Source of the DNA: Planctomycetaceae bacterium
GTDB lineage: Bacteria; Planctomycetota; Planctomycetia; Pirellulales; Pirellulaceae
Assembly (NCBI GenBank): GCA_007695205.1
Contig: REEF01000398.1
Location: 1 to 15,011 of the forward strand
Length of the DNA: 15,011 nt
Direction: 5' to 3'
Shown here: piece by piece, positions 1 to 6,069 of the stretch
How positions within the stretch are numbered: position 1 is the first letter of the stretch
How the letters are laid out: each line of letters opens with the position of its first letter
Notes under the pieces: generated by a model
What the model was told of the DNA's origin: nothing
Databases searched by the model: none
Seen by the model: the letters and a program-made list of their open reading frames with translations, nothing else
Program-made: the position numbers and the translations under genes

Positions 1-312
1 GTCGCGAAACGCGCCCCAGGCGACAAGATGCCTGGCGGGGACACGATGGACTTCCTCGTCTGACCGCACGACCACATCCCAGCCCGGCTCGATCCGCTCC
101 AACGAAGCCGGAAAACTGGCATCCTCGCGAACCAGTTGCGGGGGCGAAGGGTCGCGCTGGGCCAAAACGGGCCCAGCGGCAAGCGACAGCAAGGCCCCCG
201 CGATCGCCAGCATCGAGCGAAGCTTGATCGGCAGGCCCGCAGACGCGTCGCTTGGGATCGGTATTTTGGGCGATCCGCCGTGGGCGTCGTGCTGTCGGCC
301 GCTGGGGGACAT
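1..312 (-). CDS. Secreted or exported protein, N-terminal part only (runs off window)
   Basis: This partial gene starts at ATG 312 and stays open for 104 codons to base 1, where it is cut by the window edge. It begins 2 nt after the TGA stop of the RNase E/G gene (the junction reads TGATCATG), so translational coupling is likely. Residues 30-51 form a signal peptide: basic KLR, a hydrophobic run (MLAIAGALLSLAAG), then a cleavage-like PVLAQ. The mature part starts RDPSPPQLVRED and continues into a stretch rich in charged and beta-prone residues (about 70-104). An alternative ATG at 213 would start directly at the hydrophobic core but would lose the basic n-region, so the upstream start is preferred. 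I do not recognise the family. Export to the periplasm or envelope is inferred from the signal peptide only. Confidence 0.7.
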   Translation of the reverse strand, partial: MSPSGRQHDAHGGSPKIPIPSDASAGLPIKLRSMLAIAGALLSLAAGPVLAQRDPSPPQLVREDASFPASLERIEPGWDVVVRSDEEVHRVPARHLVAWGAFRD

Positions 313-314
313 GA

Positions 315-1934
315 TCAGATCGGCAATTTGATTTCACGTCCTTCGGCGTCGCGACAGTCCAATTCCAGGTGCTCCGGAAACAGGCCTTCGCTGCCAAGAA
401 TCTGAACGGTCATCTGGCCTTCTTCTTCCAGCAACGTGATCTCGCGCCGTTTGCGATTGTTCAAATACGACGCCACCTCGTCGCTGACTCGCACCGTGAC
501 TCGGCACGTGTGGGGCTGTTGGCTGGCCAGCATCAGCATGCGGATGACTTCGATGGCCATGCTCTCGGCCGTCTTCACAACAGCTCGACCGTTGCAGCAT
601 GGGCAATCCGTGTAGACGCTTCGCTTCAAGCTGGGTCGGATACGTTGCCGAGTCATCTCGATCAATCCGAAAGGGCTGGTCCGCAAGATTTTGGTGCGAG
701 CCCGATCGCGACGCATGGCATCCCGCAGCGCCCGTTCGACGGCGCGGCGATGTTTTTCACGCCGCATGTCGATAAAATCATTGACGATCACGCCCCCCAG
801 ATCCCGCAACCGCAGTTGCCGCGCGATCTCGCGGGCAGCGGCTAGGTTTAGCTGGTACGCAGCCTCTTCGGCCGTGTCATCGATTCGGAAGCTGCCGCTG
901 TTGACGTCGATCGCTACCAACGCTTCGGTTTGATCGATGACGATCGATCCGCCCAGTCGCAAGGGCACCTCGCGTTTGTAGATGCGGCTGATCTCGCTTT
1001 CCAGTTTGTACTTGTGGAACAGCGGTTCCTTGCCTTCGTACCAGTGCAACCGATGGACGTGGCGAGGCATAACCAGTTGCAAAAAATCCCGCGCCCGCTC
1101 GTAGGCTTCCTGCTGGTCGACATAGATGGCATCGACGTCCGTGGTGCACATGTCACGGATCGTACGAATGATCATGTCGCTTTCCTCGTAGATGTCCAAC
1201 GGCCCGGCATGCTTTTTCAGTCGCCGGACGATGACTTTCCACAATCGCAGCAGATACGCCAGATCGCGCGACAATTCCTTCTTGGTGCGGCCCGCGCCAG
1301 CCGTGCGGACGATGAAGCCTAGACCTTTGGGGGGGTTCAGCTCGAGCATCGTTTCTCGCAACTTCCGGCGTTCGTCGTCTTCGGCGATTTTTCGCGAGAC
1401 ACCCACCCGTCCCAACGCAGGCATCAGCACCAGGTAACGACCGGGGATGCTGATATAAGTGGACAGCGTCGGGCCTTTGGTGCCGATCCCCTCCTTGATC
1501 ACCTGGACCAGCACCTCGTCGCCACGGCGGAAAATCTCCTGCAGCGGCGGTTTAAATCGAGGCCGATGACCGGTCCGGTTGCCTCGCGGACGTCGTTGTG
1601 TCTGACGCTGGTCCTGGTCTTCGCCGATATCCACATCATCCCGGCGTGAACCGCCGCCGGGTGGATCCACGCCAGCCGGATCGAAACCGCCCTGGCGAAA
1701 GTACTGCGGCTCGACGTCACTGATGTGCAGGAAGCCGTTGCGACCGACGCCGAAGTCGACAAACGCCGCCTGAATGCTCGGCTCGATGTTGACAATTTTT
1801 CCTTTGTAAATGTTTCCCACATAGTTATCCTGGCTGGCTCGTTCGACATACAGCTCTTCCAGGAGTCCGTCCTCAATGATCGCGATCCGGCATTCCTCCG
1901 GCTGCGAGACATTGATCAGCATTTCCTTTCTCAT
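315..1934 (-). CDS. rng: RNase E/G family endoribonuclease
   Basis: Single-strand-specific, 5'-monophosphate-sensitive endoribonuclease of the RNase E/G family, acting in mRNA decay and rRNA maturation. An S1 domain starts near residue 38 (GNIYKGKIVNIEPSIQAAFV) and resumes near 131-170; residues about 78-130 are a low-complexity Gly/Pro/Arg/Asp/Gln insertion inside it. The catalytic DNase I-like domain has AIDVNSGS with Asp343 and VNDFIDM with Asp386, matching the two metal-binding aspartates of E. coli RNase E (D303, D346). The Zn-link is kept as CPCC (Cys444, Cys447). At 539 aa it has no long C-terminal degradosome scaffold, so it is closer to RNase G in layout. ATG 1934 is used here; ATG 1922, four codons later, follows AGAAAGGAA closely and is a possible alternative. 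The gene lies 33 nt after the DUF2344 gene and just before the secreted-protein gene, in the same operon. Confidence 0.96.
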   Translation of the reverse strand: MRKEMLINVSQPEECRIAIIEDGLLEELYVERASQDNYVGNIYKGKIVNIEPSIQAAFVDFGVGRNGFLHISDVEPQYFRQGGFDPAGVDPPGGGSRRDDVDIGEDQDQRQTQRRPRGNRTGHRPRFKPPLQEIFRRGDEVLVQVIKEGIGTKGPTLSTYISIPGRYLVLMPALGRVGVSRKIAEDDERRKLRETMLELNPPKGLGFIVRTAGAGRTKKELSRDLAYLLRLWKVIVRRLKKHAGPLDIYEESDMIIRTIRDMCTTDVDAIYVDQQEAYERARDFLQLVMPRHVHRLHWYEGKEPLFHKYKLESEISRIYKREVPLRLGGSIVIDQTEALVAIDVNSGSFRIDDTAEEAAYQLNLAAAREIARQLRLRDLGGVIVNDFIDMRREKHRRAVERALRDAMRRDRARTKILRTSPFGLIEMTRQRIRPSLKRSVYTDCPCCNGRAVVKTAESMAIEVIRMLMLASQQPHTCRVTVRVSDEVASYLNNRKRREITLLEEEGQMTVQILGSEGLFPEHLELDCRDAEGREIKLPI

Positions 1935-1967
1935 AGACCTGATTCTTTATCCGTGAAAGTTGTACGG

Positions 1968-2597
1968 TTACCCCTCGATTTCCACCTCGCTTCTCGTCAG
2001 GCATATGCCCTCTCGCTGCAGATCGTCCAGGCCCAAAGCCTGCAAAACATGCCGGGGAGAGAAGCCTCCCTGCTGGTTGCCCTGCAAGCGGAACTGGAGC
2101 GTTCCTGATCGGAAATCAAGCTGGTCCAGACCGCTGGCCGGCGAGTTGATCTCCCGGTCGCCTTGGGGCTGGATCCATAACGACGGTTGTTCCTCAAGCT
2201 CTCGGATGCTGGCTTCCAACGCTTCATGCCGCGCGGGTGGAACCGGCATCTGATAAGTGACTCGCCGAAGCCGAGCCTTGCGCTGGTGCGGCTGTAAACA
2301 CCGGACTTCCGTCAGGTGAAGCCCTTCCGGAGCCTGGTCAGCCAGACGGCGCGAGAGCTCTTCCGCACCCAGCGACTCGGCCAATTCGAATTCCATGACT
2401 TCATCCCGTCCTTCGACGCCCAACGCCAATGCGGACGGAAAGGTCATCCTCGCTTTGGGATGGAAGCCCTCGCTCATCCCTAAACGCAGGCCCGCACGCC
2501 GCATCAGACGTTCGAAGACACGTACTAAGTCCCGGTGGCTGATCCATCGCAGATCGCCCTGTTTGCGGAATCGTACGCGTATTCGTTGACGCAACAT
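1968..2597 (-). CDS. DUF2344 / TIGR03936 radical SAM-linked protein
   Basis: This 209-residue protein matches the DUF2344 family, named radical SAM-linked because in many bacteria it is fused or adjacent to a B12-binding-type radical SAM protein. The N-terminal signature is clear: VRFRKQGDLRWISHRDLVR (residues 8-26), then FERLMRRAGLRLGMSEGFHP and KARMTFPSALALGVEGRDE. Its molecular function is not established to my knowledge; the family often neighbours RNase E/G and ribosomal genes, as here. I chose ATG 2597 because the family consensus starts right after it, it lies 7 nt past the ptsI stop, and GAGGGAG stands about 11 nt upstream. A GTG at 2621 would extend it by eight residues and overlap ptsI. 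No radical SAM gene (CxxxCxxC) is in the window, so this copy stands alone here. Confidence 0.87.
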   Translation of the reverse strand: MLRQRIRVRFRKQGDLRWISHRDLVRVFERLMRRAGLRLGMSEGFHPKARMTFPSALALGVEGRDEVMEFELAESLGAEELSRRLADQAPEGLHLTEVRCLQPHQRKARLRRVTYQMPVPPARHEALEASIRELEEQPSLWIQPQGDREINSPASGLDQLDFRSGTLQFRLQGNQQGGFSPRHVLQALGLDDLQREGICLTRSEVEIEG

Positions 2598-2604
2598 CGG
2601 ACAG

Positions 2605-4356
2605 CTAACTCCCTCGGTCACTCGCGGCAGTGACCGCTTTTAACTCGGACTTCAAGTAGGCATCGATCTCGCGAGGCCGCTGCATCGTCAGCGTCTGCTC
2701 GGCGATGGCCTGGCATTGCGGGATCGTTACCTTGCGGCAGATCTCCTTGATCTCGGGTATGCTGCTGGGCGCCACGCTCAGATGACGTAAGCCGAGTCCC
2801 AGCAGCAACATGGTGTACGTCGGATCGCTACACATCTGGCCGCACATGCTGGCCTGGACATCGGCCTGCTCGGCTGCCTCCAGCGTCCGCTGGATCAGCC
2901 GCAGCACCGCCGGGTCGCTAGCCTGGTACAGGTCGTTCACCGCAGGATTCCCCCGGTCGACGGCCAGCGTGTACTGGATCAGATCGTTCGTACCGATGCT
3001 CAGGAAATCGATCTCCCTGACGAAACGATCGATCATCACCGCGGCGGCCGGCGATTCGATCATGATCCCCACGGGGATCTCCCGGTTGCAATCGATTCCC
3101 TCAGCCGAAAGCTCGTCCATCGCCTCGCCCAGCAACTGCTTGGCACGCAGCAGTTCGTCCATGGTCGAGATCAACGGGAACATGACCCGGACATCCCCCA
3201 GCGCGCTGGCTCGCAGGATGGCTCGCAGTTGCGGCCGAAAGAGCTGCAGGTTGGCCAGGGCCAATCGGATGCTGCGCAGCCCCAAGAAGGGATTGCAATC
3301 CTCTTCCCTCTTGTCTTGGTTGAATCCCAGCTTGTCGGCACCCAGATCCAGGGTGCGAATCACCACCGGGCGCCCCTTCATGGCTCGGACCACCTCGGCA
3401 TAGGCACCATAATGGTCCTCCTCGGTCGGCTCGACTTTCGCAGCCAGGTACAGAAACTCGGTGCGGTACAAACCGATCCCCTCCGCACCGCGATCCAAGC
3501 AAGCCGGCGTTTCGTACGGGAACTCGATGTTCGCCAGCATCTTGATCCGCACTCCGTCCAGTGTCTCCGCAGGAACGTCTCGTAAATCCTGCAAACGCTC
3601 GACGGCCACCCGGCGTTGCTCTACTCGCTTGCGGTATCGTTGCAATGTCGCTTCGTCCGGGCGGAGAATCACCAGGCCCTGGTCGCCGTCAACGATGACC
3701 ACGTCGCCACTGGAAACATTCGACAGGAACTGGCCCAAGCCGACGACCGCAGGAATCTCCATCCCCTGAGCCACGATCGCCGTGTGGCCGCCCGCGCCGC
3801 CGATTTCGGTCGCGAACCCCAGCACGAAGCGACGGTCCAGATGAACCGTTTCGCCGGGCGTCAGATTATGAGCCAGAACGACAACCTGCTTGTCCAGCCG
3901 GCTGAAATCCTCGCGCTGGCGGCCCGTCAGGGTCTGCAGCAAGCGACGCTCCAGGTCGTAGATATCATGCACCCGCTCAGCAAGATACGCATTGTCCATC
4001 TTCAGGAAATGATCGGCGTACCCTCGCAGCGTGCGGCTCACCGCGTATTCGGCCGAATAAAAGTCCTCGCGGATCCTCTTTTCGATGTCTTCGCGAAGCC
4101 GCGGGTCAGCCAACAAGGAAAGATGGGCCGCGAAGATGGCGCCGTACCGCTCGCCTAGCTGCTGGGTGACCGAATCACGGCTGGCACGGATGGCAACCGC
4201 TACCTCGTCCAAGGCTTCCATGAAGCGACGCACCTCGCCGTCCGCCGCTGTCGGCAAAACCAGATGATGAGGAAAACGAAATCCCTCATTGTCGATGATC
4301 AGCGATTCTCCGATCGCCAATCCCGGCGAAACCGCGATTCCTTTAAATTGCTGCAT
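2605..4356 (-). CDS. ptsI: Phosphoenolpyruvate-protein phosphotransferase, PTS Enzyme I
   Basis: Enzyme I takes the phosphate from phosphoenolpyruvate and passes it to HPr, the first step of the PTS phosphorelay in the cytoplasm. The 583-residue product has the usual Enzyme I length. The phosphohistidine motif is GGAGGHTAIVAQ with His191 (E. coli His189), followed by IPAVVG. The PEP-binding TIM barrel shows LYRTEFLY near 296, RTLDLGADK near 334, GIMIESPAA near 430 and DFLSIGTNDLIQYTLAVDR near 450. The active-site cysteine is Cys505 in SMCGQMCSDP. There is no N-terminal GAF domain, so it is not the PtsP (EI-Ntr) type. ATG 4356 is chosen because the family starts with MQQFKGIAVSPGLAIG and GAGGGA lies just upstream; the frame stays open 30 more codons to GTG 4446 but that part looks non-coding. 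It follows ptsH by 143 nt and precedes the DUF2344 gene by 7 nt. Confidence 0.96.
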   Translation of the reverse strand: MQQFKGIAVSPGLAIGESLIIDNEGFRFPHHLVLPTAADGEVRRFMEALDEVAVAIRASRDSVTQQLGERYGAIFAAHLSLLADPRLREDIEKRIREDFYSAEYAVSRTLRGYADHFLKMDNAYLAERVHDIYDLERRLLQTLTGRQREDFSRLDKQVVVLAHNLTPGETVHLDRRFVLGFATEIGGAGGHTAIVAQGMEIPAVVGLGQFLSNVSSGDVVIVDGDQGLVILRPDEATLQRYRKRVEQRRVAVERLQDLRDVPAETLDGVRIKMLANIEFPYETPACLDRGAEGIGLYRTEFLYLAAKVEPTEEDHYGAYAEVVRAMKGRPVVIRTLDLGADKLGFNQDKREEDCNPFLGLRSIRLALANLQLFRPQLRAILRASALGDVRVMFPLISTMDELLRAKQLLGEAMDELSAEGIDCNREIPVGIMIESPAAAVMIDRFVREIDFLSIGTNDLIQYTLAVDRGNPAVNDLYQASDPAVLRLIQRTLEAAEQADVQASMCGQMCSDPTYTMLLLGLGLRHLSVAPSSIPEIKEICRKVTIPQCQAIAEQTLTMQRPREIDAYLKSELKAVTAASDRGS

Positions 4357-4456
4357 GAGGTCCCTCGGCCAGCGTCCGCCGCTCCTCGCCGCCGCAGGAC
4401 TCGGAATCATCCGACTGCGGCAGACGACGAGCCCTTCCGCTCGCACCAGCCGTACC

Positions 4457-4502
4457 GTGTTGTTTTGTTAACGTGTTGTTTTGTTAACGTGTTGTTTTGT
4501 TA
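4457..4502 (-). repeat. Three-copy 16-nt tandem repeat between ptsH and ptsI
   Basis: On the plus strand the unit GTGTTGTTTTGTTAAC occurs at 4457-4472 and 4473-4488, exact copies, and a third copy at 4489-4502 matches its first 14 bases. On the transcribed (minus) strand the unit reads GTTAACAAAACAACAC, an A/C-rich sequence with little ability to fold. The third copy overlaps the TAA stop of ptsH (4500-4502), so the repeat begins at the end of ptsH and fills the start of the 143-nt gap to ptsI. Each full unit contains the palindrome GTTAAC. A role in translation or copy-number variation is inference. Confidence 0.9.
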
Positions 4503-4805
4503 TGGATTGGGAGAACTTTTGGCGCTCTCGTCGTAGGAGTTCACCTGCTCCATCAGACTCACCAGGGCTTCGATCGCATCTTCCGCGTCACCACCCCGTG
4601 CCTCGATCGTTAATACGGTGCCTTCTTCAGCAGCCAACATCAACAGATCTAAAATGCTTTTGCCGTTGACCCGCTGGCCCTGCTTCACGACATCGATCAC
4701 CGATTCGAACTGGCTGGCACGTCGAGCGAAAGCATCAGCGGGCCGTGCGTGCAATCCTTGAGGATTGACCACAGTGACTTCCCTGGATACGACACGATTC
4801 CACAT
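4500..4805 (-). CDS. ptsH: HPr phosphocarrier protein of the PTS
   Basis: HPr is the small cytoplasmic carrier that receives phosphate from Enzyme I on histidine and hands it to EIIA proteins. The 101-residue product has the active-site motif NPQGLHARPA with His19, and VNGKSILDLLML with Ser50, the position corresponding to the regulatory Ser46 of Gram-positive HPr. Length is slightly above the typical 85-90 aa because of a C-terminal tail rich in Ser/Asn/Pro (residues about 88-101). No HPr kinase gene is seen nearby, so use of Ser50 is open. ATG 4805 has no strong Shine-Dalgarno. The gene lies 68 nt after ptsN and upstream of ptsI, as expected for a shared phosphorelay. Confidence 0.95.
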   Translation of the reverse strand: MWNRVVSREVTVVNPQGLHARPADAFARRASQFESVIDVVKQGQRVNGKSILDLLMLAAEEGTVLTIEARGGDAEDAIEALVSLMEQVNSYDESAKSSPNP

Positions 4806-4833
4806 CGAATGCCGAGCTCGCTAAAATGGTGAT

Positions 4834-4850
4834 CGCCCGCATGCCGGGCG
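4834..4850 (-). promoter_or_regulatory. GC-rich hairpin in the ptsN-ptsH gap
   Basis: The bases CGCCCG (4834-4839) and CGGGCG (4845-4850) form a perfect 6-bp GC stem with loop CATGC. On the minus-strand transcript it lies after the ptsN stop and is followed by ATCACCATTTT, so it resembles a weak terminator or attenuator; it could also be an mRNA-processing or stabilising stem. No uninterrupted U tract follows directly, so strong termination is not expected. Confidence 0.45.
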
Positions 4851-4873
4851 CCACTGCGTTTAACTGCGTCTTT

Positions 4874-5362
4874 TTAACTCTTTTTGTCCGCTTTCCGGTC
4901 GTCGTCTGCTTCTTCCAGCAGTAGCAGAATGTCCTCGGGCGTCTTCGATTGCTTAAGGAATCGACAGAAGGTGTCATCGCGCAACTGACGCGAGATGCTC
5001 TCCAAAGCCCGCAGATGATTGGTCGGCCGATCCGGCGGAGAAACCAGCAAGAAGAAAATAAACACCTTTTCGCCATCCAAACTCGCGAACTCGACGCCGT
5101 TGCGGCTGATCCCTACGGTCCCGATCAAACGATTGACATTCGCATGCTTGGTGTGAGGAACGGCGACGCCCCGGCCTATTCCGGTGCTTCCCAGTTCCTC
5201 GCGCTTCATCACCGCTTCGACGATGCTCATCTTGTCCTGCGGCTGAATTCCACCGGACTGCACCAACGCTTCCACCAACTCCTCGATCACTGTCTCCTTG
5301 TCCAACGCCTTCAGGTCCGCCCTGATGGCACCTACTTCAATGAAGTCGGAAAAGTTCATCAT
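4874..5362 (-). CDS. ptsN: PTS EIIA type-2 domain protein (PtsN/EIIA-Ntr-like)
   Basis: This 162-residue single-domain protein is a PTS EIIA of the fructose/mannitol (type-2) fold, of which PtsN is the regulatory member. The phosphorylation site is in GRGVAVPHTKH with His70, preceded by the conserved KREELGSTGIG. Further family features are GVEFASLDGEKVFIFFLLVSPPD and NHLRALESISRQL. It carries no EIIB or EIIC part and no sugar permease lies nearby, so a regulatory rather than transport role is inferred. It ends in a charged tail (EEADDDRKADKKS). Two ATGs stand in tandem (5362 and 5359); AGAGGA lies 5 nt before the first, so either may be used. It sits 95 nt after hpf, a neighbour pair also known next to rpoN in proteobacteria, although rpoN is not seen here. 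Confidence 0.92.
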   Translation of the reverse strand: MMNFSDFIEVGAIRADLKALDKETVIEELVEALVQSGGIQPQDKMSIVEAVMKREELGSTGIGRGVAVPHTKHANVNRLIGTVGISRNGVEFASLDGEKVFIFFLLVSPPDRPTNHLRALESISRQLRDDTFCRFLKQSKTPEDILLLLEEADDDRKADKKS

Positions 5363-5398
5363 CCAAGTCCTCTCTATTAGATTAATCGCAGCTAGGGC

Positions 5399-5439
5399 CC
5401 GCCTGGATCACGTCCCCAACCGGAAACTGCCCCAGGCGG
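5399..5439 (-). promoter_or_regulatory. Long-range inverted repeat in the hpf-ptsN gap
   Basis: CCGCCTGG at 5399-5406 is perfectly complementary to CCAGGCGG at 5432-5439, giving an 8-bp stem around a 25-nt loop in the 95-nt space between the hpf stop and the ptsN start. The minus-strand transcript would fold it just before the ptsN ribosome-binding region. It has no U tract, so a processing site or attenuating structure is more plausible than a terminator. Function is inferred only. Confidence 0.4.
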
Positions 5440-5457
5440 CCGTGCCGGACATCCCTG

Positions 5458-5814
5458 CTAGTCGATCTGCGGATCGATCTGCTGATCTTCCGGGACTTCC
5501 ACTCGTCCTAGCCCTTGCGACCGACGGTCGCGGCGTTTGTCCTTGTGTTTCCGCAACTGCTGTTCAATTTTGTGCGTCGCGCCGTCCAACGCCGCCATGA
5601 CGCTGGTAGCATTTTCCGAAGAAACAAAATCGTCATTACGCTCGACCGACACACGCAACTCGACCCGCCTCGATTCCTGGTTCTCAAGGTCCACAGTCGC
5701 AGCGATGGCAGAAATGCGATCATAAAGACGACGTAATTTATCCAGCTTGTCGCGAATCTTATCCTGGGTTTCAGCGCTGAGGTGACCGTGCCGTGCCGAG
5801 ATGTTGATTTGCAC
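5458..5814 (-). CDS. hpf: Ribosome hibernation promoting factor (short HPF/RaiA family)
   Basis: A 118-residue protein of the HPF/RaiA/sigma54-modulation family, which binds the decoding region of the 30S subunit and silences ribosomes during slow growth. It begins MQINISARHGHLSAETQDKI, continues with a basic helix (LDKLRRLYDRIS), beta strands (ELRVSVERNDDFVSSENA) and a second helix (ALDGATHKIEQQLRKHKDKRRDRR). The length ends shortly after the S30AE domain, so the C-terminal dimerisation domain of long HPF is missing. The start codon is GTG at 5814; it is supported by AGGAGA with about 9 nt spacing and by the family N-terminus. It heads the minus-strand cluster, behind a candidate sigma70-type promoter. 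The tail (EVPEDQQIDPQID) is acidic and not typical of the core domain. Confidence 0.92.
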   Translation of the reverse strand: MQINISARHGHLSAETQDKIRDKLDKLRRLYDRISAIAATVDLENQESRRVELRVSVERNDDFVSSENATSVMAALDGATHKIEQQLRKHKDKRRDRRSQGLGRVEVPEDQQIDPQID

Positions 5815-5888
5815 CGCAGTTCTCTCCTTCTAAACGGATTTCTAAATGACTTGCCTTCATTTCGGATCGACAAGAGACGAACAGCATT

Positions 5889-5917
5889 ATTCTACAGGCC
5901 TTGCCGATCGGGAACAA
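5889..5917 (-). promoter_or_regulatory. Candidate sigma70-type promoter for the hpf-pts cluster
   Basis: Reading the minus strand, TTGTTC (5917-5912), a 17-nt spacer and TAGAAT (5894-5889) resemble a -35/-10 pair; the -10 matches five of six consensus bases, the -35 only three. It would give a leader of about 70 nt before the GTG of hpf. The rest of the 255-nt gap (5815-6069) shows no gene and no convincing sigma54 element (GG-N10-GC). Confidence 0.45.
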
Positions 5918-6069
5918 ATCCAATTCGCACTGTCTCCCATGAGCAAGCGGAACGCCTCAGTCTATTCACTGATCGGCGCGGCAGAAAGGGGGCGACGAGT
6001 CCAGGGAAGCGCGTTTTTCAATTGACATTTCCCGACCTTCGGTGGAAAAGTCAACTGGAAGACCTTCGC

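Noticed and set aside
2605..4446. Longer Enzyme I start at GTG 4446
   Set aside because: The extra 30 residues are Arg/Pro-rich and unlike the family N-terminus; ATG 4356 with GAGGGA upstream fits the family start exactly.
5815..6069. sigma54 promoter upstream of hpf
   Set aside because: I looked for GG-N10-GC with TTGC spacing because HPF is called a sigma54 modulation protein, and found no acceptable match.
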